DNA from: Impatiens glandulifera
Lineage: Eukaryota > Streptophyta > Magnoliopsida > Ericales > Balsaminaceae
DNA: 64,000 nucleotides
Assembly (NCBI RefSeq): GCF_907164915.1
Contig: NC_061866.1
Span: 28,475,905-28,539,904 of the forward strand
Direction of reading: 5' to 3'
A program made the translations under genes and the position numbers. A model generated the notes under the pieces. That model was not told the origin of the DNA and did not search any database. It was given only the letters and a program-made list of their open reading frames with translations. Positions 9,743 to 20,770 of the stretch are shown piece after piece (position 1 is the first letter of the stretch; the number at the start of each line of letters is the position of its first letter).

Positions 9743-12543
9743 CTAGTCTGGGTGGGTGGGATGATTGTGCAACGATCGGACCGGAGCTTGGAAATGTGGT
9801 TGGTGCTTCAACTGCTTTCTTCTTTCGCTGATTGAGTTGTGCAGCGTCTTCCTCCTCTTCTTCATCCAGAGGTTGTACATATGTCCGACCGGTTGGAACT
9901 CTTCAAATCCGCTTCGTTCCACCTGCTTCAATATAGTCTGAACCGCCTTACGTTTGTTCTTGTTCCTTGTTTTCATTGAGTGAGAGCCTTGAACCGATGA
10001 GGATTCTGGTTGAGCGCCCTTTTCTACATCCCCGTATTGCTTAGCCAGCTCATGATCCTTGGCTTCAATTTCCTTTCTCAACCGTTCCCTTTGCTCATCT
10101 TCATCTTGAAGTCTCCTTGTTGTTTGGGCATCAGCACGAATCTTCTCTTGATTCTTATTAGCTTGTAATTTGGAAAACTCCTCAATCTAAGCTGCCATAG
10201 CCTGCATCATATCGAGCAAAGGAGCGGTTGCGATTTGCACGGATTCGGCGATCATCGACTTGATCGATGTTTGAACGGTTTCAGCGATCATTGACTTGAT
10301 CGATGTTTGAGCGGCTTCGGTGATCTCGGAGTGGATGGATGCCCGGACTGTTTCGGTCAAATGTGCTTCAACGGTTGCAATCTTCTCATCCGTAGCAATG
10401 TTGTACTTATGGAGACAGGAGATAATGGTGTCAGCAACCACTTTCTTCATTTGCTCAAGTCCCGGAGCCTGATCAGTTTGTGGAGGGGCACTGCTCCGGT
10501 TTTCTGCTGTCTTAGATGACTCCCCGGTGTTAAAAATAGGTTTTCTCCGAAATTGATCGGCGTGTGTTAGAACAGTTTTACACTCCTCTTTCCATTCTGC
10601 CTCTAGCTGGTCAACCTTTTGAGTGAGATCATTCTGCACTTTCATAAACCGTTTAAGCATTCTTAATTCTATCGGAGTTAGTTTAATTTTTCCAGCCTTC
10701 TTCATGGCATCAGTTACTGCTTGCAACTTTGCGTACTCTTCCATTACCATGGTTTTAGCGTATGCGGCTTGAATAACGTCGGTGTCGGTTACCTTGAGAG
10801 CATCTTCTTCTAGAGCTACAAGTTTCTCCCAATAATCATTTCCGCTGAAGTCCGGGATCATGTCTGATAGTTTCGTTTCGCAGCGCAACCTGACCCATAG
10901 ATGATAAGATATGGCCAGGTCTTCAGCTTCCCTGTTCATATCTTGAATGAGCTTTTGGAACATTTCCTCATCTTCTTCTTCTAAGATAGGATCCTCGGCT
11001 TCCGGTATGATTTCAGTTTGTGGGACCGTTTGAGCTTCATTGTCTCCTTGCACTGGAGAGTCCTCATGCATGATTTCTTTTCCCTTGTTAGCCTGAGATG
11101 AACCTTCAGGTATAATTGTTGAATCAGTTGGCCCGTCATGAGCCGATTGGAGCGTTGTTTCGGTTGGAACGGATTTGTTCCCAGCCGAGCCGGATGGATC
11201 TTTTTCTTCGATATTTTCCTCCTGAGCCGGAGGGATGATGGTCTCAGTGTTGGCCGTTTCTTCGACCGGATGAATTTCACTCTGACCGGGTTCCTCAACC
11301 CGATCAGTTGTCTTGAGAAAACTTGTCACGTCGTCTTCGGTTTCATTAACAATGTTTTGGACCACGTCCACTATGACCTCTGAGGTCCTTAAACCTACGT
11401 CGGCCATTATTTCATCCAGGTTTTTGTTCGGAGACTTGGAGTTTTCAGAATGAACACTAACCTCTTCTGCCTCCTCCGTTGTTAACTTAGTTTCTTGGCT
11501 CCCCGAGGGTTCGGTTTGCCTTGATGATGGAGAGGTGACTAGAATGGGATGAACTGTGTTGATGGGAGTGGGCTGAAAGATGTCTGCGGTTCTCTTTGGT
11601 GAATGATCCGAGGAGAGAGTTTTCTCAGAATCTGCCGGTTTGTTGGAGCTTTTCTTCGCGGACTTCTTCCTCCTTCCCTTGTTCTTCTGAGAAGCCTCGG
11701 CTTGGACTGCCTTCCCCTTAGGATCTTTTTGTTTCGAACTTTCACTAGCGGTGCGGACGAGCTAGTTCCTTTTGATGACTTTGTTCTGGAGGACTTCGGC
11801 CTAGCCGCTTTAGCAGTTTTCTTGCTCATCTGCTCAGAGTTAAGAATATTGGCGGATGGAAGCGGTTCACCTTCACCGAGTTCCACATTAAGGAACTTAA
11901 GAATCTTCACTATTTGCATTGCATAGGCCTGAACCCGGCCATCCTTCTTTACCACCATCTCGCAAAACTGTTCGAATAGAACAGTTCCCCAATCGATCTT
12001 GTCACTACGGACAATCGCCATCATCATCTTCAACTTCAACTTGGTCAGGTTATCGAAGTTGCCTCCTCTACCCTGAAGTGATCTTGAGATTATGTTCAGC
12101 AGCCATCTGAACTCCGGCTTGAGTTTGTTCTTCCGGCTTGAGTAAGTTACCAGATCCTTGTCGTCAAATGATATAACCAACCGGACCGCGTTGGATTCTG
12201 CATCTGTCAAGCTTGTTTTGAAGTCCAACCCGGTATTCGACAAACCGAGCGCTTCAGAAAAGATCTCCTCTATGATGTTAACCGTTTTGTCGTTCACGGT
12301 GGTGGAGACCGTCCTCTTCGTTAGAGTCGTCGTCGCCAGGAACTCCACAACCTCCGTCGGGTGCACGATGAACGGACCAGACAAATACGTTTCTAATCCC
12401 GAATCCCTTAGCGATTGCAGCACGGCTTTGTTTTCTTCCGCAGCGTGTTTGTCGATGTCGCTGAAATCGACTTGCAACATGTATTGGAAAGGTGCTTTAA
12501 CTAGATCCATGATGATTTTGTGAGTAAAGAAGATGAAGAACAA
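9743..12543 (-). pseudogene. SIRE post-pol ORF: transposon-protein domain fused to a coiled-coil protein
   Basis: A long coding region starts at 12543 (another in-frame ATG is 11 codons in, MDLVKAPFQY). The first ~230 residues form a domain of the putative-plant-transposon-protein type: DSGLETYL, then EALGLSN, then a helix with MMMAIVRSDKIDWGTVLF. A basic Ser/Lys-rich linker follows (PKSSRTKSSKGTSSS), where the frame shifts near 11.76 kb. The second part (11407-10187) is acidic and then alpha-helical, with an obvious internal repeat of AETVQTSIKSMIA-like units near its end. A single in-frame TAG at 10187-10189 separates it from a final charged tail (10081-9743). It occupies the env-like position of SIRE elements, but I see no signal peptide or transmembrane segment. 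It is probably gag-like or accessory rather than an envelope. Confidence 0.7.
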
Positions 12544-13035
12544 CGATGATCGGAAATCGGAGAAATTTGAAGATTTTTAGAGAGAGAAAGCTTGTGCAAA
12601 TAATGAACTGATTTGAACTTATATAGGAGGCGGTTTTGAACGGTTAGAAGATGAACCGTCATTTGGTTATGATTTTGGGCGCCAAATTTCCCTACAAAAG
12701 TTATTGCAGTAACTTTCGGCGGTAAATGCGGAGAATACTATGGGCGGTAATTTCTTGCGCGGTAAAACCGTGGGCGGTAAATTTTTCGATCTTTTTCGGA
12801 TTTGTTTGAAGTTTTGATTTACCGGAAATTTTTTAACCGGAAGCTTTGATTATCGTGGAGTCTTTTGTTTGTTCAGATTATAACTGGAAAGAAATATAAT
12901 GTGAAGAACCGGAGACTTTAATGATGTGAACTTTTTATAGATGAATCTGAAACATAAGGAGATGAAGTGGTTTTCCGGTCTTATAACAAAATGACCAGAA
13001 AACCGGAAAATATAGATAATTTAAAATAGATCGAG

Positions 13036-13761
13036 TCACTCCCCCTCGATCATTCTGTCAACCCAGTTGTCCATAGTGTTGTCGGGTGTCTGTTCCTCAA
13101 TCCTTGATATCCATCTGTCCAGCATGGATAGAGACAAAGTGTTGGCCGGTCCGACGGGAACACCGGGTCCGAGGTTGCGACGATGCACCTCCAAGTATCG
13201 AGTGATCTAGGGAGCGAAACCGATCCTTCCCCTTGGAGCGGTGACGAGCTTCTTCAAGTTGTTGAAGAGGTAGGTGGCCCAGTTGATGGACGATTTGCGT
13301 ACGATGGCTATCATGATGTCGAAAGCCTCCCGGTTATAGTTTTGGTTGGGCATTCGGCCCATGATAGACCGCTGAACCAAGTCATGAAAGACTTGGTATT
13401 AAGGAGCAAGTTTATCCTTCTCTCCGTGGTCATCGACCGGATCGGTGGAGGAGGAGAAGACATAGTCGTAGTCTTCCTTAGCCGGAAAGAACGGTGTTGG
13501 GAAGTCCAAAAAACCTTCAGTTGGAAGATTGAAGAAATGGGCAAAATGTTCTTCGGTAATCCGAAGAAATCTCCCGTTAATGATGGTCCTTATGCTACCA
13601 TCTTCAAGTATGTGCCCATTGTTGAAGAATTCGAACACCTTCTCTTCAAGGAAACCTTGAAGTCCCAATTCTACGATTGGTTGGAATATGGTTTCGTGAA
13701 ACCGAACATTTCTCATTTCTTGACAGTTAACTATGATTGTGTTTCTTAGTTCGTCATTCAT
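13036..13761 (-). pseudogene. SIRE post-pol ORF, second transposon-protein domain copy
   Basis: The region is one continuous frame of 242 codons from ATG 13761 to TGA 13036-13038, broken only by a TAA at about 13401 and a TAG near 13209. The visible protein has LGLQGFLEEKVFEFF, HFFNLPTEGFLDF and IMIAIVRKSSINWATYLFNNLKK, which match equivalent segments of the ORFs at 14199-14936 and 11539-12543. It is thus the middle member of three tandem diverged copies. Length is nearly the same as the intact first copy. The reversed strand is also open for 188 codons, a shadow of this gene. Confidence 0.75.
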
Positions 13762-14198
13762 TTTGGAGGAGAGTGAGATTGAGAATCGAACAGAGTTTTT
13801 GAGCTTTCAAACTTAGAGAGAGAAGAGTATCGGAAGTGTGTTTTGATGGAGAAGGATGAGACCTCCTTTTTTTAGCTTGGGCGGTTGGATGCATTAAATG
13901 AGGATATTTTGAAAAATCAGACCGTTTACGTCTGGTCATAAATGCCCTATCAGTTTTCAAAAATATAAAGGCATGTCTGATCTAATCGGATCAAGCATGC
14001 TTTTTGGAAAGCGAATATTTTATTTTTCAAGACTGATTTGATTTGGTTTGATACGGCGCATTTAATGTTGGTTATTTTCTTTAGGATTGCTTTGATTTTG
14101 ATCGAAAAGGAGGGAAGAGGTTTTTCATTAAGAAGAGTACCAGACCTATAGTACAACAAAATTACCGGTTTGGGAAATGAGAAAAGAAATTAAGAAGG

Positions 14199-14936
14199 TT
14201 AAACATTTGATGAACCGGCAGCTTGATTCCTCTTGGCTTTAGCTGCTTCCCACCGGTCGATCAGTTCCTGGATTCTCTCCTTCGTGAGCACGTGCTTCGG
14301 ATGAAGAGTGACAAAGGGTCCGGAGTGAATATCCAGACTAGCACAGAAACTACTTAGCTGAGGAGCATAACCGGTTTTGTTTGAGAGAATCATCTTCTTC
14401 AGGTTGCTGAAGATGATCCATGACCAGTTTATCGGTGTCCCAACCGTAACAGCAATCATCATCTCGAAGAGCCTTTGGGTGTAATAGTAGATCTTCTCTC
14501 TGCCCAGAACTGACTTTCCCAGAATCTCACATAGAAGCTGGTACTTGTGAGAGAGTTGGCTTTTAGCACCCCAGGGTCTAACCGGGATGTCAGAGTTGGA
14601 AAACCGATGAAACATTTCCTCAATGGTCACCGGAGAGTATGTAAGGTCGGTTACCCCTTCAATGGGTAAACCATAGTATTCAGCGAAATCCGTCTCGCTG
14701 AATAGAAAGGACTGAACATAAACTCGTGCAACAATTATGTCTCGATGCACCTCTTTTGCAGTTTGGAAGAATTCATCGACTACTAGGTAGTCAAGAATGA
14801 ATCTGTTTTCTAGAAATCCTCTTAGCCCGCTTCTTTCAACCGTTAAGAACATTTCTTTGACTTCATGGTCTTCGTATTGATAAATGGAGTTGAAGTCAGC
14901 TAAGAGAATTTTCTTTGCAAGTGGGTCTGAGTTCAT
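14199..14936 (-). CDS. SIRE post-pol ORF, first transposon-protein domain copy (245 aa)
   Basis: This intact 245-residue frame is the first gene after pol in the SIRE element. It begins MNSDPLAKKILLADFNSIY. The protein shows SGLRGFLENRF, DFAEYYGLPIEGVTDL and EMMIAVTVGTPINWSWIIFSNLKK, then a basic C-terminus ending NQAAGSSNV. The pattern of a leading helical region, a G-L-P-x-E-G turn and an I-N-W helix resembles the putative plant transposon protein family found in SIRE-type elements. Function is unknown. No zinc finger, signal peptide or membrane span is visible. Two diverged copies follow. Expression could come from a spliced or internally initiated RNA, which the sequence does not show. 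It is the least damaged of the post-pol genes. Confidence 0.65.
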   Translation of the reverse strand: MNSDPLAKKILLADFNSIYQYEDHEVKEMFLTVERSGLRGFLENRFILDYLVVDEFFQTAKEVHRDIIVARVYVQSFLFSETDFAEYYGLPIEGVTDLTYSPVTIEEMFHRFSNSDIPVRPWGAKSQLSHKYQLLCEILGKSVLGREKIYYYTQRLFEMMIAVTVGTPINWSWIIFSNLKKMILSNKTGYAPQLSSFCASLDIHSGPFVTLHPKHVLTKERIQELIDRWEAAKAKRNQAAGSSNV

Positions 14937-14949
14937 GATCTTGAGATAT

Positions 14950-15645
14950 TTTTTAGCTCAAGAGAGTTTTTGTGAATAGTGAATGTGATTTGTGATGATT
15001 AGAGGTTTGTTTATATAGCGAGGGGTTCGTCTAGATCAATAAGCTAAGCATGCTTAGTGATGTCATCAATTATTTAATAGGCTTTAACTTGTTGAAGTGT
15101 ATAATGTTTATTTCCAATGCAAAGTTAATTATTACTAGGATATTCATGATGACAAAAATCTATTGACAAGATGTTAGTCTCCCTCTCTTGATGATGGACA
15201 CATGTCGTCATCTCGATTGAGGTAAACTATTTTATTAATTATAGGCTTCATTTCTCAAGGTATGCAAGAAAATATGGTTAGTTATCCCAAGTTAACCGAA
15301 AAAGTTCAATCCATCTAAACTAGAGTATATTTGTTCTAATCGGTTTTCCATGACCGGTTTTAATTGGATATTTTATTCCAATGTGAAGAAATGTTTGAAT
15401 CGTATCAACATTTGTTCAGCTTTGGATTAAGTATATCCACTTCTACCAGGTCATTTCAACCGCCTAGTAAACATACATGTGGTTTGACATCATGAAGTAA
15501 TTAGGCATAACCGGAGACTTTCCTCCCAGTTAGCATTCTTGAATTTTTAATGGCCTATTTGAATATGGTTTAAGAAGCGAGAGCTTCTCCCTGAACATAT
15601 ATCCGATTTTTCATAATTATGTGTGTAAGCAGTATGCATGTATGA
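14950..15645 (-). other. SIRE spacer between pol and the post-pol ORFs
   Basis: About 700 bp without a conserved frame. AT-rich, with several CCGGTT motifs that recur through the whole SIRE element. Confidence 0.6.
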
Positions 15646-18600
15646 TCATGGTATAAGTTGCTTAACATCAGTAATTCCTAGAATGTTTCTGAAATGAGAG
15701 AACTTAGCATCCTGTAGCGGTTTGGTGAAGATGTCTACTACTTGTTGCTCAGTTGAGACATATTCCAGCCAGATGTGTTTCTCCTGAACATGCTCCCGGA
15801 TGAAATGGTGTCTTATATCAATGTGCTTCGTTCTTGAGTGCGGCATCGGATTGTACGTGATCGTTATCACGCTGGTGTTGTCACAAAATATTGGTGATTC
15901 TTCAGCTTTTACACCAAAGTCCCTTAGTTGCTGTTGGATCCAGAGGAGTTGTGCACAGCAGCTTCCGGCTGCTATATACTCTACCTCTGCGGTTGACGTT
16001 GCAACTTAGGTATGTTTTTTGCTGCTCCATGTAACGAGCCGGTCACCCAGGAATTGGCAAGTTCCACTTGTACTCTTTCTATCGATTTTGCATCCTGCGT
16101 AATCCGCGTCTGAGTAGCTTATGAGATTGAAACTTGAGTCTTTTGGATACCAAAGTCCCATGTCTTGACTTCCCTTCAGATATTTCAATATTCTTTTAGC
16201 CGCAGTGTAATGTGATTGCTTTGGATTGGCTTGGAATCTCCCGCATACTCCAACCGCAAACAGGATATTCCGGTCGGCTGGCTGTTAAGTAGAGTAGGGA
16301 TCCAATCATTACCCGATATGCTGTGATTTCAATGACTTGATCATCCTCATCTTTGTCTAACTTTACGGAAGGACTCATTGGTGTAGCCGCCTCGGCGCAT
16401 GTATCCATTCCAAATTTCTTCAATAGTTCGGCTGTGTACTTTGGTTGGCTTATGAACGTTCTGGCTTCAATCTGCTTAACCTGAAGTCCTAAGAAAAACT
16501 CAGTTCTCCCATCATACTCATTTGAAATTTGTCAGTCATCATTTTTGAGAATTTATCACATAGTTTTGGATCGGTTGATCCAAAAATAATATCATCAACA
16601 TATATTTGAATAAGTAATATGTGTTCCTTTTTCTCAAATTTGAAAAGTTTTTTATCGACTGAGCCTATTGTAAACTTGTGATCAAATAAGAATTGTGTTA
16701 ACGTATCGTACCAGGATCTTGGAGCCTGTTTCAAGCCGTAAAGGGCCTTGCTCAGCCGGTAAACATGATTTTCATGTTCTGGATTTTTTAAACCTGGAGG
16801 TTGATTAACATACACCTCTTCATTTACCTTAACGTTTAGAAAAGCGCTTTTAACATCCATTTGAAAGAATTTGAAATTTTTGTAAGCTGCATATGCTAAA
16901 AATATTCTAATGGCCTCAAGTCTAGCTACAGGGGCAAATGATTCTTCAAAATCAACGCCTTCTTCCTGTTTGTAGCCTTGAACCACTAAATGGGCTTTGT
17001 TCCTCGTAACTAAACCGTCTTCATTGAGTTTATTTCTGAATACCCATCGTGTTCCTATAACCGGATTATTTTTCGGTCTAGGAACTAGGTACCAAACTTT
17101 ATTTCTCTCAAACACGTTGAATTCCTCTTGCATTGCTAGAATCTAGTCGGGATCTGATAGTGCTTCATCCACCTTTTTCGAATTTGTGATATGAAAGCGG
17201 AGTTTTCATAGTGTTCCAAATTCTGTTGCATAGTTCGGACGGGTGAGGATATGTTACCTATTACTAGTTCAAGAGGATGACTTTTGTTCCTTCTGAGGTT
17301 TACCCGAGACGTGTCTACCAAGCTTTCGGTTGGCTGATCAAGATTAGACTGATTGGTAGGCTGAACAGAGTCAGACCGACCGATTTCTTCAGTCGAAACT
17401 GAAGAGTCAACTTTCTGCGGTAAAGCAGCTTGAGCAGGCTGAGGTTCAGCATCAACCGCTTGGTCATTGACAAATCGTCTAAAAACCGGAACCTCATCTT
17501 CAACATCAGAATAGATATTGAAATTTTCCATTATGTTGTGAAGGTAGAAGGGTAGAGCAGTATTTCGTTCAACCGATTCATCAAAAACAACGTGGAATGT
17601 TTCTTCAACTATTAAAGTCCTAGTGTTATATATCATATAAGCTTTACTTACAGCTGAATATCCCAACATTATTCCCTCATCGGATTTAGCATCAAAAGCG
17701 GTCAAATAATTTTTGTCGTTGTTGTGAACAAAACATTTACTGCCAAAAATTCGAAAGTACCGTATGTTTGGAATTCGATCATAGTATATTTCAAAAGGAG
17801 TTTTGGAAAAACGTTTAGTTACTAAAGATCGGTTTTGAGTGTAACATGCAGTATTAATAGCCTCAGCCCAAAACGTTTGGGCAATTCCCGAATCGGCTAT
17901 CATTGACCTTGCGGCTTCCTTGAGAGTTCGGTTTCTTCTCTCAGCCAGGCCGTTTTGTTGAGGAGTTCTGGCAGTAGACAACTCGTGTCTAATACCGAAG
18001 TCATCAATAAAAGTAGTTAATCTGCTATTTGTAAACTCAGTTCCTCTATCACTTCTGATTTTGTTTACCCGAATAGATTTTTCATTTTGTATTCTCAAAA
18101 TCAGTTTGATCAGGTTTGGAGTAGCTTGATTTTTAGAGACTAGAAATGTTACCCAAGTAAATTTAGAATAGTCATCAATAACTACCATAGTATAATGCAT
18201 GCCTCCTAGGCTGGTTACTCTAACCGGACCAAACAGATCCATATGCAAGAGTTCTAAACACCGTTCAGATTGATAATTTCCTTTACTTTTGAAAGATGAC
18301 TTTATTTGTTTACCCATTTGACATGCAGCACATACTTTATCTTTTGAGAATTTAACATTTGGAAAACCGTGAACTAATTCCTTAGAGCATATAAAGTTAA
18401 TTGTTTTGAAATTCAAATGGTTTAGTCGCTTATGCCAGAGCCAGTTTGGATCATTTCCAGCTATCATACATACAGGGTTTTCAAAATCAGTTTTCCAATC
18501 AACTTTGTAAATATTTCCCATTCGGTTACCAGTTAAAAGAATGTAATTTTGATGATTCTTAACTAAACATGCATTCTTATGAAATTTGACTTATACTTAA

Positions 18601-18882
18601 TAGGTTAAAATGCAAGCGTTCTACCAGTGATACATTATTTATGGACAGGTTACCATGGATAATCTTACCATTGCCCACGGTTTTACCTTTCGAGTTGTCA
18701 CCGAATGTTATGACTGCTCCGACTTCATAATTGATGTTGGTTAGTAGTTCATCGTTGTCGGTCATGTGTCTTGAGCATCCGCTGTCCAAATACCATTCCG
18801 AGTTCTTTAGCCGGTTGCTTCTCCTAACCTGTAAAAGAAAATTATTTACACCTTTTTGGTACCCACATTCAGTTGGGTCCAT
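15646..18882 (-). pseudogene. SIRE pol: protease, integrase, RT and RNase H, with several breaks
   Basis: Segments in order on the minus strand are protease (18882-18577, YLDSGCSRHM with the D-S-G triplet intact), GAG pre-integrase zinc region and integrase core (18521-17136, WHKRLNHL, LLHMDLFGP, RSDRGTEF, PQQNGLAERRNR), reverse transcriptase (17133-16489, [30 protein letters not shown] with the Y-V-D-D site) and RNase H (16423-15646, YSDADYAG, TSTAEVEYIAAGSC, CDNTSVI, KHIDIRHHFIRE). A frameshift after protease, another near 17.17 kb next to a tryptophan-to-stop change, one after RT (about 16,495), one near 16.24 kb and a TAA at about 16,006 break it into six pieces. All catalytic motifs remain readable, so the decay is recent relative to the other copia remnant at 2.7-7 kb. 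Confidence 0.9.
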
Positions 18883-20716
18883 GGTTGATTAGTCCCTTTG
18901 GGATCCAGACTTGAATGAGTCGGATCACCTTCTCGGTATTTGTTCTTATAGTGTTCAACTTAACTTCTTGATCCTTTCTCAAGAGTGCCTTATGTCGCGG
19001 TGATGAATGTCTTTGAGACCGAGATTTACTTATTTTATTTTGTTTATTTTCTTTCCGGTTGGCTTTCCTTCTCTCAGGATGAAGCCAGTTTTCTGATTCA
19101 GTCGGACTCACATATTTAAGTTCTTTTTCCGGTTTTAGATCACGTGTTTCCTCATTTTCGGTTGATGAACTCTTGACAAATCTTATGAATGGAAGATTGT
19201 CTATTGTGAGTTTCATCCCGTTAGGTTGATTTGATTCGTTTGATTTGTTCAGTTCATAACCAATATTAAATCTACACTTAGGGTGTCTTTTATAATTATA
19301 CATCTGTTTTACGGCTTGACGAGATCTTTCCCACGCAGTCGTAACATACAGTGCTCGTTCATCGATTTCAGTTACCGGTTGAGCTGTCTCCTCATTTTCT
19401 AAGGATAGTTCAGCCGGTTCATGCATTGTGGTTTCGCATGACTTATTAGCGATACTACTTGACTCTACGGTTTTAGGTTCTACTAGAGTCGGTATGTATG
19501 CAGATATGTTTCTGAACTCAGCGACCATTTCGTTGAGTGCAGAAATCAAATCTTCCTTAGTAAACTCATCAGAAGAGAAATCAAATACCTCTTCGTCGTT
19601 TGCCATAAAGCATGTTACTTTTTCTTCATCATCCTCGTTGTCGGAGTACGCCCATTCGCTTTCCCCGTCGGATGCAATGAGTGCCTTCTGTATCTCTTTC
19701 CCTTCATCGGCCTGCTGGTCATCGTTTCTCCGGTAATCGTTCCGTTGATTGTCATTTCTCCGATAGTTATTCCCTTGGTAGTTGTTACCTTGGTACCGGT
19801 TGCCCTTATAGTTGCCTTCCGGTTTTCTGTCGTCTCTTCTCGGTTTCCTACATTCTGACCTAAAATGTCCAAAAGCATCACAGTTATAACATCTTTTATT
19901 GGATTTATCTACATAGTTATAGCTAAAGTTGTTGTTAGATGGTGGCTGGTTCTTTTTCATGAATCTCCCAAATTTCTGAGCTAGCATCGCCATCACATCT
20001 TCACTAATCTGATCAGCGTTCTTGACTGGAGCCGGAACGGTTGATACTTGGACCGCCGGTTCCACCGATGTAACCAAAGCTCTGGTTGCGGTTGACGTGG
20101 ATGCTTCATCTTCGATCCGAGACTTAATCTCGAACTCGTAAGCTTTTAGATCCTCAAACACGTCATGCAACTTCATCTGCCCGCGGTTGCTTGATTCTCT
20201 CATCACCATGGTTTTGATATCCAATGTGCTCGGTAGTGATCTTAAGGCTTTAATGATTACTTCTCGGTTGTCGTATTTCTTTCCAAGTGTTTGAAGCTCG
20301 TTGACCACACTGGTGAATCGGTTGCTAAATTCCTTCATATTTTCCCCCGGTTTCATCCTGATGTTCTCATATTTTTGTGTAGCCACCAAAATTTTGTTCT
20401 CCTTTGTTCTTTTGTTTCCTTCATGAATCTGAATGATCGTCTCCCAGGCTTCCTTTGCATTATCACATGCTGATATTTTGTTCAAAGTATTATCGTCTAT
20501 AGCCTTATAGATGTGCCTCATGCAATGGTTGTCCAGGTTACTCCGTCTTCGATCTTCATTTATCCATTCATCTAACTTCTTTTTGATTTTGATTGGCCCT
20601 TCTTTCAGAACTCGGCTCATCTTATCATCTAGCGTGATCAGATGTAGATACATCTGTTTCTTCCAACTGCTAAACGCTTCACTGTTTAGCATTGGTGGCT
20701 TGTCGCTGTGGGTCAT
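18869..20716 (-). CDS. SIRE gag
   Basis: Gag packages the element RNA into virus-like particles in the cytoplasm. The open frame extends upstream to 20830 inside the LTR, but the start chosen is ATG 20716 (MTHSDKPPMLNSEAFSSWKK), just downstream of the primer site and matching the usual gag N-terminus; the frame then gives about 615 residues. The UBN2/gag core covers roughly residues 15-200, including EAWETIIQIHEG and NMKEFSNRFTSVVNEL. A CX2CX4HX4C zinc knuckle (CYNCDAFGHFRSEC) follows, then an Arg/Asn/Tyr/Gly-rich repeat (YQGNNYQGNNYRRND), and an acidic region. The frame ends at 18869, about where a one-base change takes it out of phase with protease. Confidence 0.85.
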   Translation of the reverse strand: MTHSDKPPMLNSEAFSSWKKQMYLHLITLDDKMSRVLKEGPIKIKKKLDEWINEDRRRSNLDNHCMRHIYKAIDDNTLNKISACDNAKEAWETIIQIHEGNKRTKENKILVATQKYENIRMKPGENMKEFSNRFTSVVNELQTLGKKYDNREVIIKALRSLPSTLDIKTMVMRESSNRGQMKLHDVFEDLKAYEFEIKSRIEDEASTSTATRALVTSVEPAVQVSTVPAPVKNADQISEDVMAMLAQKFGRFMKKNQPPSNNNFSYNYVDKSNKRCYNCDAFGHFRSECRKPRRDDRKPEGNYKGNRYQGNNYQGNNYRRNDNQRNDYRRNDDQQADEGKEIQKALIASDGESEWAYSDNEDDEEKVTCFMANDEEVFDFSSDEFTKEDLISALNEMVAEFRNISAYIPTLVEPKTVESSSIANKSCETTMHEPAELSLENEETAQPVTEIDERALYVTTAWERSRQAVKQMYNYKRHPKCRFNIGYELNKSNESNQPNGMKLTIDNLPFIRFVKSSSTENEETRDLKPEKELKYVSPTESENWLHPERRKANRKENKQNKISKSRSQRHSSPRHKALLRKDQEVKLNTIRTNTEKVIRLIQVWIPKGLINHGPN

Positions 20717-20756
20717 GCTTCTTATCTTTTTCGGTTGCTTGAGTGCTAAAAACTTT

Positions 20757-20770
20757 GCTCTGATACCACT
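20757..20770 (-). promoter_or_regulatory. SIRE primer binding site (tRNA-Met)
   Basis: The minus strand reads AGTGGTATCAGAGC immediately after the 5' LTR, complementary to the 3' end of plant initiator tRNA-Met. Confidence 0.9.

Noticed and set aside
9743..12543. Retroviral-type envelope gene in the SIRE element
   Set aside because: It occupies the env-like position, but no signal peptide, transmembrane segment or cleavage motif is visible; the protein is a transposon-protein domain plus coiled coil.
13183..13749. 188-codon plus-strand open frame
   Set aside because: Antisense shadow of the second SIRE post-pol ORF, which shows conserved motifs on the minus strand over the same bases.
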